37,412 nt of DNA from Salipiger abyssi (lineage in GTDB: Bacteria > Pseudomonadota > Alphaproteobacteria > Rhodobacterales > Rhodobacteraceae), in the NCBI RefSeq assembly GCF_017311415.1, contig NZ_JAEKIS010000028.1, positions 1-37,412 on the forward strand. The letters are read 5' to 3'. The position numbers and the translations under genes were made by a program. A model generated the notes under the pieces. That model was not told the DNA's origin. It did no database searches and was given only the letters and a program-made list of their open reading frames with translations. Of this stretch, positions 8,165 to 16,079 are shown piece after piece; positions within the stretch are counted from its first letter, which is position 1; each line of letters starts with the position of its first letter.

Positions 8165-8193
8165 GAGTTATAGATATCCTTTCTATAACTCAT
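8163..8193 (-). promoter_or_regulatory. perfect 11-bp dyad over the fic ribosome site
   Basis: On the minus strand ATGAGTTATAG and CTATAACTCAT are perfect 11-bp inverted arms around the 9-base loop AAAGGATAT. The loop holds the probable Shine-Dalgarno AAAGGA and the last two bases of the second arm are the A and T of the fic start codon. It can act as a DNA operator for the Fic C-terminal HTH, as an RNA hairpin that displays or hides the ribosome site, or both. A TTGACT box at 8219-8224 (minus) could be the -35 of the promoter; the -10 is unclear. Confidence 0.75.
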
Positions 8194-8284
8194 ATCTAGA
8201 TCACTTCTGAGGCATAGAAGTCAACTCTATCGCTCAAAGGACCTGCGGGATGGGATGACCGACAAACCGACGCGAGACCTTGAG

Positions 8285-8524
8285 CTAGGCCTTTTCAAGG
8301 TGCGTCAGATCTTGCTGACGCGGTCTGGGGGTCTTCGGATGGACCGGGTTTTGTTCCGACGCTTGAATGAATGGTTCATAGCGAACGTCCGCCATCGCGC
8401 CGTCGAACCAGGCAGGCTGCACGTCACCATTGTTCCATTGGTAAAGGTAGCCAACCAGATTCTCAGATGTCTTGCAGAGGATGCGCATGATCGGTTCGCC
8501 AGTCAGGCGGGGCTTCATATTCAT
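8285..8524 (-). CDS. 79-aa hypothetical protein
   Basis: A small soluble protein with an excellent ribosome site, AGGAGG eight bases ahead of the ATG at 8524, which is the main reason to accept it. The middle part, MRILCKTSENLVGYLYQWNNGDVQPAW split by no low-complexity sequence, reads like a compact beta-rich domain (aromatic- and Asn/Gly-rich), followed by ADVRYEPFI and a polar tail. I do not recognise a family and assign no function. It lies between fic and the virC-like pair on the same strand, with 120 bases to fic and 161 to the virC2-like gene, so it is probably its own transcription unit or the distal gene of the virC unit. Confidence 0.6.
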   Translation of the reverse strand: MNMKPRLTGEPIMRILCKTSENLVGYLYQWNNGDVQPAWFDGAMADVRYEPFIQASEQNPVHPKTPRPRQQDLTHLEKA

Positions 8525-8629
8525 AATGCGTTCCTCCTAAATGGACCTCGTAACTCGTCACCACTGAGGTCTGAAATTCCCTATGACGCTCATTAGCGCC
8601 ACGCTTTCCGCAACTGCAAGGCGAGCTTC

Positions 8630-8655
8630 CGCCGGTGGGCGAAAATCCACCGGCG
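8630..8655 (-). terminator. 9-bp perfect hairpin after the virC2-like gene
   Basis: CGCCGGTGG (8630-8638) and CCACCGGCG (8647-8655) form a perfect 9-bp stem with an 8-base loop, 31 bases past the stop of the virC2-like gene. No clear U run follows on the minus strand, so termination may be weak or it may be a processing or pausing structure between the virC pair and the 79-aa gene. Confidence 0.4.
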
Positions 8656-8685
8656 AGATACAAGTTATCTTTTCAGATAGGTATC

Positions 8686-9318
8686 TTACGGTTCATGCGT
8701 CGATGCAGCACGAACAGCAATTTCTTCCAAGATTTTGTCGATCTCGCCCCATATGCGTGGTTCAACCTGACCGCGGATCAGGGCCCATTTACTCAAGACG
8801 TCGAGGGGGTCGTGGTCCCGAAGGAGCATACCCAGGCTGGCCGCATCGACTGCCAATGATGTCCGGGCCTGCCACTGCGTGTTTCGAGTGCGTCGCTCTT
8901 CCGCGACTGGGGCGAAGACCGGCGACAGTTGCCAGCCTTTGATTGCACGGCGCAGGGCGGCACGCACCACATGTGCTGGCTCAACACCACAAGTCTGCAG
9001 CGCTGCTTCCTGTCGTTCGAGTGCGTTGACCCTGATGTCGATCTTCCGGGTCGGGCTCAAAGCGCGCGCCGATACGGGAGCTCTCAGGCTGGTATGCGGG
9101 TCAGAGCTTTTCGCGGTGACTTGGTGCGGCGCCACGGCACCTTCCGGCGCACGCTCTGACTCGTGCCGATCAGCGTCAACGTCAGCGGCTGGGGTGCCTG
9201 TCTTTGTTGCTGTGACCTGTGCCTCGTCATCCTTTCCGGGAACCTCGCGGACACCCTGTTGCAGGGTGGCGGCGTAGGCTGGGTCGGGCCTGGTGATGGT
9301 CGGGATCTTCTTGCGCAA
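8686..9318 (-). CDS. VirC2-like relaxosome accessory protein
   Basis: A 210-aa protein with a TTG start at 9318, chosen because GAGGA lies seven bases before it and overlaps the stop of the virC1-like gene (TGAGGA). Residues 1-90 are polar and probably disordered. From about 88 it reads TRKIDIRVNALERQEAALQ and VEPAHVVRAALRRAIKGW, a strand-helix-helix pattern like ribbon-helix-helix DNA-binding proteins. The C-terminal part is helical. In Agrobacterium VirC2 is a ribbon-helix-helix protein that works with the VirC1 ATPase near the origin of transfer; gene order and pattern here match, but overall similarity to VirC2 is too weak to see directly. Confidence 0.55.
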   Translation of the reverse strand: MRKKIPTITRPDPAYAATLQQGVREVPGKDDEAQVTATKTGTPAADVDADRHESERAPEGAVAPHQVTAKSSDPHTSLRAPVSARALSPTRKIDIRVNALERQEAALQTCGVEPAHVVRAALRRAIKGWQLSPVFAPVAEERRTRNTQWQARTSLAVDAASLGMLLRDHDPLDVLSKWALIRGQVEPRIWGEIDKILEEIAVRAASTHEP

Positions 9319-9328
9319 TTAACTGTCC

Positions 9329-10048
9329 TCACGCAGCAAGAATGTTGTTGAGGATGTCCGTCGCCTCCTCAAGCGCCTCGACGACATGACGTACATGTGG
9401 GCGCATCAGGGGATTCGGATCGGCTTGCTTTTCCAGTGCCAAGGCGTGGAGAAGCCCCTTCTGGTCCATCTCCTTGTAAGTGTTCCGTCGCATCATGACG
9501 GTCTCAATCACCGGAAAACGGGTGAGCGCTTCTTCAATCAGGGCCGCGTCAGCACGGGTCGTTTTCGGGTCGACCATGTTGAGGACGACGTGGTGGCGCG
9601 GAAGGCTGGAGGGGTCGTCAACGCGGGATTTCAGCTTCTCATACCAATCGGCAGTCTGTGCGCCGACATCGAAATCAGACGTCGACAGCATGACGGGCGT
9701 CACGATGTGGTCCGCAAGCACCGCGATGCCGTCTGACCATTCGGCACCGACCCCTGCGGTATCGATAAAGATGAAGTCTGCCGTGCCTGCCATGTAGACC
9801 TGATCGATCTGATCCTCGACACCCGCCACGCTTTCGACGGTGGCCGAGCAGAGAAGCGGCGAACTCAGCCCACCGGCTTGCGCCCGAGTATGCCAGGCCC
9901 CGAGTACCCTCGTGCTGTCCGTGTCGATCAACATCACTCTGCGTCCGGCGGCGATCGCGGCGCTGATCAAGGCGCGCGAAAGCGTCGTTTTTCCACTGCC
10001 CCCTTTCCGGGCCATCGCTGCGATCACCACAAGATTTTCGTTCGGCAT
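9329..10048 (-). CDS. virC1: ParA-family ATPase, VirC1-like
   Basis: A 239-aa P-loop ATPase; the start at 10048 follows GGAGGATCAGA. It shows the deviant Walker A motif ARKGGSGKTTLSRALI near residue 14 with the ParA signature lysine, a LIDTDSTRVLGAW strand near 42 and the Walker B-like ADFIFIDTAGVGAE near 86. VirC1 binds near the origin of transfer, promotes relaxosome assembly and brings the DNA substrate to the cell-pole coupling apparatus; ordinary ParA proteins move plasmids for partition. No parB gene lies beside it, while a VirC2-like gene follows and the relaxase operon is divergent, so the VirC1 role is preferred. Partition remains an alternative. Confidence 0.75.
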   Translation of the reverse strand: MPNENLVVIAAMARKGGSGKTTLSRALISAAIAAGRRVMLIDTDSTRVLGAWHTRAQAGGLSSPLLCSATVESVAGVEDQIDQVYMAGTADFIFIDTAGVGAEWSDGIAVLADHIVTPVMLSTSDFDVGAQTADWYEKLKSRVDDPSSLPRHHVVLNMVDPKTTRADAALIEEALTRFPVIETVMMRRNTYKEMDQKGLLHALALEKQADPNPLMRPHVRHVVEALEEATDILNNILAA

Positions 10049-10378
10049 TCTGATCCTCCGCAAAAATAGTGAATCGCAACGATAATGCAAAAATGTCGCT
10101 AAACGCATGAGGCGGAGGGGTCAAGCAGAAGTCGTGATGCGACCCGCGTTTGGCATGCAGCGGGTGGCGTTGTGCGATGACCGTGCGACGCGTGCCGTGG
10201 CGCCTTCAGCATTCGTCGCGGGGCACCACACACCCTCCAAATGTCGGGATGCGCTCGGCGATGTGCTGCGGACGGAATGCAGGTGACGGATAGCGCGCGC
10301 CAGACGACGGGAGGCAGTCTCGCGTATGTCGTTCTGCGGGTGACGCGAGACGGTCAGCACGCAGCAAAACCCGTCTTG

Positions 10379-10406
10379 CGGGGTGCAAGAGACGGGGTGC
10401 AAAAGA
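10379..10406 (+). repeat. 14-bp tandem repeat in the oriT candidate
   Basis: CGGGGTGCAAGAGA (10379-10392) is followed directly by CGGGGTGCAAAAGA (10393-10406), 13 of 14 identical. A related GTGGTGCAA word occurs at 10436-10444. Such short direct repeats next to a relaxase operon are typical binding sites for relaxosome accessory proteins. Confidence 0.6.
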
Positions 10407-10413
10407 CGCGATG

Positions 10414-10436
10414 CGCGATGCGGGGACCGCATCGCG
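10414..10436. repeat. 10-bp perfect hairpin in the oriT candidate
   Basis: CGCGATGCGG (10414-10423) and CCGCATCGCG (10427-10436) form a perfect stem around GGA, directly after the tandem repeat. It may be a relaxosome binding site; no T run follows, so it is not a terminator. Confidence 0.65.
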
Positions 10437-10480
10437 TGGTGCAATGAGCGCGAAGCGCGATCCATTTGACTAAGGACGGG

Positions 10481-10503
10481 AAATCGCCCCTACAGGGCGA
10501 TTT
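10481..10503. repeat. 9-bp perfect hairpin ahead of mobC
   Basis: AAATCGCCC (10481-10489) and GGGCGATTT (10495-10503) pair around CTACA and run into TTTTCT. It could be an attenuator-like terminator before mobC or the inverted repeat that usually flanks the nick site in an origin of transfer. The setting favours the second reading. Confidence 0.6.
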
Positions 10504-10513
10504 TCTACATTGA

Positions 10514-10566
10514 GTACAAGCCCTTATGGCCGACTTCACTTGCGTTGGGAGTCGGCGGGCTTGTAC
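10514..10566 (+). repeat. 17-bp compound stem-loop upstream of mobC
   Basis: GTACAAGCCC (10514-10523) pairs with GGGCTTGTAC (10557-10566), and inside it GCCGACT (10529-10535) pairs with AGTCGGC (10550-10556), with a 5-base bulge on one side and a 14-base loop. An in-frame ATG at 10526 lies within it, but the mobC start at 10601 is preferred. It is probably an operator or relaxosome site, or a structured mRNA leader. Confidence 0.65.
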
Positions 10567-10600
10567 GAAGTTGGCAAGAAATAGGAACGTTAACTTCAAA

Positions 10601-11188
10601 ATGCCCCGCCGCCGCAGACTGTCAGAGATCGAGCGATTGACCATCGCCCAGGAGCGCCGGAACGGCGTCTCCGCGGCGTCATTGGCCGCGCGCTACGATG
10701 TCAGCCTGAAGACGATCTACAACGTGGTGAACCACCGGGATGAGCGTCAGACAGCGAACGGCAGCCGATCGCGGGTTGTGGGGATCCGGGTCTCGGACGA
10801 CGACCTGCGCCGGTTCGACGCGGCGCTGTCGCGGCGTGGGATTGCGCACCGCTCGGATGCCATGCGCCGCCTGATGCTGGCGGCCGAAGGTGTCTTCCTG
10901 CCCGACGACGAGATGTGTGACGAGTTGCGCAGCCTCGGCGCCGCGCTCAACCGGGTCGGCAACAACGTGAACCAGATCGCGCGACGTCTGAACGAGGCCA
11001 AGGTGCGGGGCGAAAGACTGTCCTACCCGGCCTCAAGTCACCGTGACGTCCGCGCACTTGCCGGTCTGGTCTTCGATCTGGCCGACCAGGTCCAGGAGAT
11101 GTCGCGTGCTCGGCGCAGCGTGCTGGACCTTGAGATCAGCTCCGCCCTGGCGGGCCTCGCCGTGGGGGATGCGAATGGTGCGGAGTGA
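10601..11188 (+). CDS. mobC: MobC/VirD1-like relaxosome protein with N-terminal HTH
   Basis: A 195-aa protein. Residues 6-43 form a helix-turn-helix of the transposase/resolvase type (SAASLAARYDVSLKTIYNVV); 57-95 is a ribbon-helix-helix-like unit (RVVGIRVSDDDLRRFDAAL, HRSDAMRRLMLAA); and 110-131 has the MobC motif LGAALNRVGNNVNQIARRL. MobC/VirD1 proteins bind oriT and help the relaxase open and nick the DNA. Start: ATG at 10601 gives a natural basic N-terminus (MPRRRRLSEIE) with AGGA 14 bases before it; a longer in-frame start at 10526 falls in a stem-loop. The stop overlaps the relaxase start by 14 bases, so the two are coupled. The added HTH suggests it also represses its own operon. Confidence 0.8.
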   Translation: MPRRRRLSEIERLTIAQERRNGVSAASLAARYDVSLKTIYNVVNHRDERQTANGSRSRVVGIRVSDDDLRRFDAALSRRGIAHRSDAMRRLMLAAEGVFLPDDEMCDELRSLGAALNRVGNNVNQIARRLNEAKVRGERLSYPASSHRDVRALAGLVFDLADQVQEMSRARRSVLDLEISSALAGLAVGDANGAE

Positions 11189-13523
11189 CCGGGTCCGGGG
11201 CATCGACCCGGCGCTCTTCGACCGCGGCTGGAGCCGGGTTTCGGGAACCTGGCAGGGGCTTTCCAAGGGCGCGCAGATGGTTCGGGCCGCGCGCGGCTAT
11301 TCGCCGGCGATCTTCAAACCCATTTCCAAGGGCGGTTGCCACACCGGGGCGCAGCTACGGGCGCAGCTCACCTATCTCACGACGAAGTCGACCCATATCC
11401 TCGACAGCCGCGGCACCCATGACGGGAAGAAGCAGCTCTCGGAAGCCGAGATCAACCGAGTGGCGCGGCGGTTCGAGAACCAGTGGAACGAGCGCTACAG
11501 CCCCAAGCTTGGCCATACGTCGCATCTACTGATGGCATTCCCGGTTGGGACCAGTGGTGAAGAGGTGCGCGATATCACCCAGGCCGTCTGCGAGAAGTTC
11601 TTTCAAGGTGATGGCTCGCAATTCGACTATATTGCTGCAATACACCAAGATCGCGCGCATCCACATGCGCATATCGTTCTGAACCGCCGCAGCAAGGATG
11701 GCGAAATGTTCTTTCTCGGGAAGGATCATCACTTCAACTACGACGCCTTTCGCGAGGCGATGGTCGAGGCGGCCCAAGTTCATGGGATCCGCCTTGAGGC
11801 GACGCGTCGTCTGGATCGCGGCGTCACGACCTACCGCGCCGAGATCGATGAAATCTACAAGGCTCGCGACGAAGGTCGTCCCCCAGTCGAGCGCCAGAGA
11901 ACCGGTGCTGACCTTGCGGCCGCTCTGGAAACCGTCCGGCACAACGCTTTGATCTATCGCGGGCTCGCGGCGGAGGCGTCCCGTTCGAATTTCGAAGACG
12001 TGTCCGAGGCGCTCGAGAGGGCCAGCACCATCCTTGCCAGTGGCGGTCAGATTCAATCTGACGGAGCCATCTACATGTCCCAAGACGAAGCAGCGTTCGA
12101 CACGCTGATCACCGAGTTTTCTCAGAACATTCGCCAGATCGAGGCGGCGATCGACAGGGCGCCGGCGGCCGAGAGGCCGGTGATCGAGCGCAAGCTGACC
12201 GACGTTCTGGCCTCGGTCGCGCATTTGAACCCGCTCGGGGATCGCTCCGCCGCTCTGGTCGATGCTCCGTCCCGGGACGGCATCTATGCAAGGCCAAACG
12301 CCAGTGAAGATCATCTCGCGCGCCTTGACGACGGAGAGGTGGCACCAAAGCTGGCCGAGGCGTTGCAAGGTACTGGCATCGATGCCGAGGCTGTGGCCGC
12401 GCGCCTGCGGGAAGGGGCAGGCAATGCCGCATTGGAACGCCAATGGCTGGCACAGGATCTGCAGGCGATTGCCAAAGAAAGTAGCCTCGATCTGGACAAG
12501 CCTGAGGACCGGGAAGAAGCGCTCGACCGGCTGGAAGCCGTTCATGTTCGTTTGGGCGATGTTCTTACCGATGTACGCGTCCTGCGCGCGCCAACCGAGG
12601 TCGATAAGGTGGATGACGCTGAGGAAGTGCTCGGTGAGCGGTTGGCGACACCTGGGGGCGATCTCGTGAAGGACGGGCCCGACATTTTTGCCCCATCGGA
12701 GCGGCAGGCGTTCAGGGCGCTGGTGGCGCAGTTCCGCCGGACGGATTTCGATCATCCGTTCTTCGACGACCCGTCCGTCCGGCGGGCAGGTGCCGTGGAG
12801 GTTGAAGAGGCCCGCGCCGCGTTCGACGTCTACGCGCAGAAATCGCCGCAACATGCCGAACTGGCCTCAATGGCCTGGGAACAGATCACCGACAGTCGAA
12901 TGCCGCCGCAATATGCGGTATCCGAGCAGGACCGCACGCTTCATGCTGGCGACATGGACCTCGCCTTGCGGGATCCTTCGGATCATCTCGGTCCGATTGC
13001 CGAAGAGCTCCGCACCCTCGCCCGCTATCGCACGGAGATGCCGGATGATGAATTCGGGAAGGCCGTCCAGGACGAAATCAATCACCTTCGTTCGCTAGGC
13101 GCGTCGCGTGCCTATATCAGCGAGCGCAGTTTCGAGATCGAGGACCAGGCGCGACAAGACTACGCCGAGCGCCGGTATCTGGAAGAGACAGCGCCAACCG
13201 TCATGGCCTTTGTGCGAAACGCCGACGTCGAGGGCCCGCTCTCCGAGTCAGAGCAGCAGGACATCGTCCGGCAGATAAACGAGCGACTAAGCCACGACGC
13301 AATCGACGCGCTGCGGGCCGGTAACGCGGACGTCCTGGACACATTCACCGAGGATCCGCTGCGCCAGCTGGAACTCGCCAAGACCTATCTCCAGAGCAGC
13401 GAGGTCACTGCGCACGGCCCGGCGATGGAGCGCGTTCTCGATGCATTGGCGGAAGAACAGATAGAGGCGCAGCGCGCACGCCACGCTGCGGCAGATGGCG
13501 AGAAGGGGATCACCCATGGATAA
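11175..13523 (+). CDS. virD2: VirD2-type conjugative relaxase
   Basis: A 782-aa protein that nicks oriT and pilots the single strand through the secretion channel. The N-terminal 260 residues are the relaxase domain: a likely catalytic tyrosine in QLTYLTT (Y67, motif I) and the metal-binding motif HQDRAHPHAHIVLNRR at 157-172, the H-x-D-x2-HPH-x-H form of the VirD2 group. The long remainder (about 270-782) is acidic, helical and without a domain I can name; it ends in DALAEEQIEAQRARHAAADGE-like charged sequence and may hold the secretion signal and partner contacts. Start is ATG at 11175 inside the mobC end; GTG at 11178 is equally possible. Its stop overlaps the virD4 start by 8 bases. Confidence 0.85.
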   Translation: MVRSDRVRGIDPALFDRGWSRVSGTWQGLSKGAQMVRAARGYSPAIFKPISKGGCHTGAQLRAQLTYLTTKSTHILDSRGTHDGKKQLSEAEINRVARRFENQWNERYSPKLGHTSHLLMAFPVGTSGEEVRDITQAVCEKFFQGDGSQFDYIAAIHQDRAHPHAHIVLNRRSKDGEMFFLGKDHHFNYDAFREAMVEAAQVHGIRLEATRRLDRGVTTYRAEIDEIYKARDEGRPPVERQRTGADLAAALETVRHNALIYRGLAAEASRSNFEDVSEALERASTILASGGQIQSDGAIYMSQDEAAFDTLITEFSQNIRQIEAAIDRAPAAERPVIERKLTDVLASVAHLNPLGDRSAALVDAPSRDGIYARPNASEDHLARLDDGEVAPKLAEALQGTGIDAEAVAARLREGAGNAALERQWLAQDLQAIAKESSLDLDKPEDREEALDRLEAVHVRLGDVLTDVRVLRAPTEVDKVDDAEEVLGERLATPGGDLVKDGPDIFAPSERQAFRALVAQFRRTDFDHPFFDDPSVRRAGAVEVEEARAAFDVYAQKSPQHAELASMAWEQITDSRMPPQYAVSEQDRTLHAGDMDLALRDPSDHLGPIAEELRTLARYRTEMPDDEFGKAVQDEINHLRSLGASRAYISERSFEIEDQARQDYAERRYLEETAPTVMAFVRNADVEGPLSESEQQDIVRQINERLSHDAIDALRAGNADVLDTFTEDPLRQLELAKTYLQSSEVTAHGPAMERVLDALAEEQIEAQRARHAAADGEKGITHG

Positions 13524-15471
13524 AGGCAAGATTGCCTTAGGAGTGTTGAGCCTCGTGCTGGTCGGTCTCGCCATGGGCTATGTCGTGGCGACCGGCTTTG
13601 TCATGTTCCGCTATGGGCTTTCTCCCACCCGTTTCGACGTCACCCTGCTTGCCCGCGAATATCGGGGTCTGTCTCAGTCTGCACCGAAAGACTTCCTCTG
13701 GGTGAACCTCATCCTTGGCAGCTTCGGCCTGGCATCGCTGATGCTGAGCGTCACGCTTCTGGGGGATGCATTGACCCGCTTCGGGACGACGCATTGGCAG
13801 ACCCGCAGCGAGATGAACAGGAACGGTTTCTTTGCCAAGCCCGACGGTGGCTTCCTTCTGGGCAAGCTCGGCTCCCCGAAATCCAAGCGCCCGTTCCTAG
13901 TCTCAAAAACCTTCCCCCACGCGCTGATCGTGGCGCCTACAGGCCGGGGCAAGGGCGTGGGGTTCGTGATCCCGAACCTGCTGACCTACAAGGGCTCCGC
14001 CGTGGTGCTCGACGTGAAAGGCGAGAACTTCCGCGAGACCTCGCGCTTCCGCGCCAGCATGGGGGACAAGGTTTTCCGCTTCGCGCCGACCGACTGGGAC
14101 CGACCAACACATCGCTATAATCCGCTGGCGCGCATTGCTGCCATGACCAACCCCGACCGGCAGCAGATGGAGCTTAAACTCACCGCGAAGCTCTTCCTGC
14201 AGACCGACAACGAAAAGCTGAGCGGCCTTCTCGCAGGCGGTATCGACTTGTTCGTGGCGGCCGGTCTTCTGGCCTTCGAGCGCGGCGTGCCGACCATCGG
14301 CGAGATCTACCGCATCACCGCCTCGGGGGGCGACAAGCAGAAGGAATATCTGAAGCGTTCGCAGGAGGTGAAGAACACCTCGGCCAAACTGATCTTCGAG
14401 CGTATGGCCTCGACCAACAACGACACCCTCACCTCCTACCTCTCGCTTCTCATGACATCGGGTCTCGACACCTGGGACAACCGCGCGATCGACGCGGCCA
14501 CCGCGACCTCTGACTTTTCCTTCCGGGATATCCGCCGTCGCCCACATGCGATCTATCTTGCGGTCGAATCCGAGATGATCCGCCCGCTTGCCCCGCTGAT
14601 CCGCCTCTTCTTCTCGGACCTGATCGCCTCGCTGCAAGCACAGGAACCCGGCGATGACGAGCCCTGGCCGGTGATGATCATGCTCGACGAGTTTGACCGG
14701 CTCGGGAAAATGCCAATCGTCGCCGAAAGCATAAAGACGCTGCGCTCCTTCGGCGGCAACCTCGCCATCGTGACCCAGACGATCCCGGCGCTGGACGAGA
14801 TCTATGGTGAAAACACCCGCAGGTCGCTGCAGGGCGGCGCCGGGGTAAAGCTCTACCTCACCCCGTCCGAGCAGAAGACCATCGAGGAATTGAGCCAGGC
14901 TGTCGGCAAGACCACCAAGCGTGTGGTGACCCGCTCCCGTGCTGTTGGACGCAATCCATTCGAAGGGCGCAGCGTCTCGGAGAGGACAGAAGATACCCCG
15001 CTCCTGACCGAGGATGAGGCCCGACGCATGGACCTCGACGAGGTCATCCTCGTGATCGACGCGCAGATGCCGATCCGGGCAAGAAGGGTGAAGTATTTCG
15101 AGGACCCGGCGTTGAAGGTTCTGCACGCCTGTCAATCGGGAAGCTTCCCATATCCGGACGAGGACGGCCTGCGGCGGGATCGGCAGATGTCTGAGACCCG
15201 GGAAACGGTGGAGAGGTTGAAGCAAGAACTGCAGGAAGTGCGGGCGGCTGCGGGACCGCGGGAAGTCGGCCACAATGTGCCTAACGCATCGAAAACTGAC
15301 CCTGTCAGCGCAGCGAAGGCCCGCGGCCGCGCGGCTCGTGCTGCTGCAAGCGGAGGTGGCCAAGGTCAACTGTCGCTTGATGTTGAGGGCCTAGGTATCA
15401 CGAACACAGACCGGACAACGCTTGCTTCGGCAGTTCAGACAACGAGAGCTATCATCGCGGAGCACGGATGA
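13516..15471 (+). CDS. virD4: VirD4/TraG-type coupling protein
   Basis: A 651-aa inner-membrane ATPase that hands the relaxase-DNA complex to the VirB channel. Two N-terminal membrane segments (about 6-28 and 62-84) precede the P-loop APTGRGKGVGFVIPN (140-154) and the strand GSAVVLDVKGENFR typical of TraG/VirD4. Walker B is VMIMLDEFDRLGK near 395, followed by the sensor-like FGGNLAIVTQTIPALDEIYG. The C-terminal 90 residues are charged and include an Ala/Arg-rich stretch (AKARGRAARAAASGGG). The start at 13516 has AGAAGGGG before it and overlaps the relaxase stop (ATGGATAA). It ends the mobC-virD2-virD4 operon; no clear terminator follows before the mercury module. Confidence 0.93.
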   Translation: MDKGKIALGVLSLVLVGLAMGYVVATGFVMFRYGLSPTRFDVTLLAREYRGLSQSAPKDFLWVNLILGSFGLASLMLSVTLLGDALTRFGTTHWQTRSEMNRNGFFAKPDGGFLLGKLGSPKSKRPFLVSKTFPHALIVAPTGRGKGVGFVIPNLLTYKGSAVVLDVKGENFRETSRFRASMGDKVFRFAPTDWDRPTHRYNPLARIAAMTNPDRQQMELKLTAKLFLQTDNEKLSGLLAGGIDLFVAAGLLAFERGVPTIGEIYRITASGGDKQKEYLKRSQEVKNTSAKLIFERMASTNNDTLTSYLSLLMTSGLDTWDNRAIDAATATSDFSFRDIRRRPHAIYLAVESEMIRPLAPLIRLFFSDLIASLQAQEPGDDEPWPVMIMLDEFDRLGKMPIVAESIKTLRSFGGNLAIVTQTIPALDEIYGENTRRSLQGGAGVKLYLTPSEQKTIEELSQAVGKTTKRVVTRSRAVGRNPFEGRSVSERTEDTPLLTEDEARRMDLDEVILVIDAQMPIRARRVKYFEDPALKVLHACQSGSFPYPDEDGLRRDRQMSETRETVERLKQELQEVRAAAGPREVGHNVPNASKTDPVSAAKARGRAARAAASGGGQGQLSLDVEGLGITNTDRTTLASAVQTTRAIIAEHG

Positions 15472-15696
15472 GTTTCGCAGGAGTTGACGTTCATTCTCCT
15501 CGCGGCGAATGTAACTGAAGAGCCCACTTTGACCGATGCTGCGTAAAGGATGTATCGCTGCTTTCGAGGGCGGTAGAAAACCTGCTTGATCGCAGCCGCG
15601 ATGCGGAGGGAAAGCAGCGCCGAGTTGTCGGAACGCGTGAACCAAAAGGCGATCTAATCGAACGATTCAGCGCTTCACCCCGTCTGCGGCTGCCTC
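15472..15696. other. junction between transfer and mercury modules, no gene seen
   Basis: These 225 bases lie between two convergent genes, virD4 and ynfA. A plus-strand frame stays open across about 15520-15725 without a usable start codon; I do not recognise it, and it may be a gene remnant. No insertion-sequence end or direct repeat is evident. Confidence 0.4.
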
Positions 15697-16023
15697 TCAA
15701 ATACTGCGCGGTGCCCAGAGAATAATACCCGCACCGACAAGGCAAATGACCGCTCCAACTACATCCCATTGATCCGGGCGATGCCCTTCTACGCCCCATA
15801 GCCACAGCAGGGACGATACGATGTAAACGCCACCGTAGACTGCATAGGCGCGGCCCGCCTGATCGGCGGGGCTGAGCGCCAGTAGCCAGGCGAAAGCGGC
15901 AAGGGACAGCATGCCCGGTGCCAACCAAAACACGCTCTTGTCCAGCCGAAACCAGGCCCAGAAAGCAAAGCATCCGGCAATTTCGGCCAGCGCAGCGGCG
16001 AAGTAGATAAGAACCGTCTTCAT
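15697..16023 (-). CDS. YnfA family (UPF0060) small membrane protein
   Basis: A 108-aa protein with four membrane segments, beginning [22 protein letters not shown], then [36 protein letters not shown] and [19 protein letters not shown]. The opening and the Y-A-V-Y-GGVYI stretch are characteristic of YnfA, a relative of the small multidrug resistance transporters that likely works as a dimer; its natural substrate is unknown. Start at 16023 gives the standard N-terminus, though no good ribosome site is seen. It is the last gene downstream of the mercury operon, 56 bases past the oxidoreductase. A role in metal resistance is inferred only from position. Confidence 0.85.
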   Translation of the reverse strand: MKTVLIYFAAALAEIAGCFAFWAWFRLDKSVFWLAPGMLSLAAFAWLLALSPADQAGRAYAVYGGVYIVSSLLWLWGVEGHRPDQWDVVGAVICLVGAGIILWAPRSI

Positions 16024-16079
16024 CGGGCCAGACATACGTTCCGAGGAGGATCGGGTCTATTGCGAAAAATCTTTCAAAT

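Larger units (their letters stand above)
10049..10600. other. candidate oriT / virC-virD divergent control region
   Basis: This 552-bp gene-free region separates virC1 (minus) from mobC (plus), the usual place for an origin of transfer. It contains a 14-bp tandem repeat (10379-10406), a 10-bp hairpin (10414-10436), a 9-bp hairpin with T run (10481-10503) and a compound stem (10514-10566). Short GATGC, GACG and TGCA words recur throughout 10120-10440. The nick site is not identified; the sequence ahead of the 10481 hairpin (TTTGACTAAGGACGGG) is a reasonable place to look. Promoters for both operons should also lie here. Confidence 0.55.

Noticed and set aside
9329-10048. The ParA-like gene as part of a parAB partition locus
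   Set aside because: No parB gene or centromere-like repeat array beside it; the VirC2-like neighbour and divergent relaxase operon fit VirC1 better, though partition is not excluded.
10379-10436. The short repeats as a CRISPR array
   Set aside because: Only two 14-bp copies, no spacers of even length and no cas genes.
10121-10465. A 114-codon minus-strand open frame in the oriT candidate
   Set aside because: Its peptide is Arg/Ser/His-rich and low in complexity, it has no convincing ribosome site, and the DNA is better explained by short repeats and hairpins.
11526-12854. A long open frame antisense to the relaxase
   Set aside because: A mirror of a GC-rich gene; the plus strand carries the relaxase motifs.
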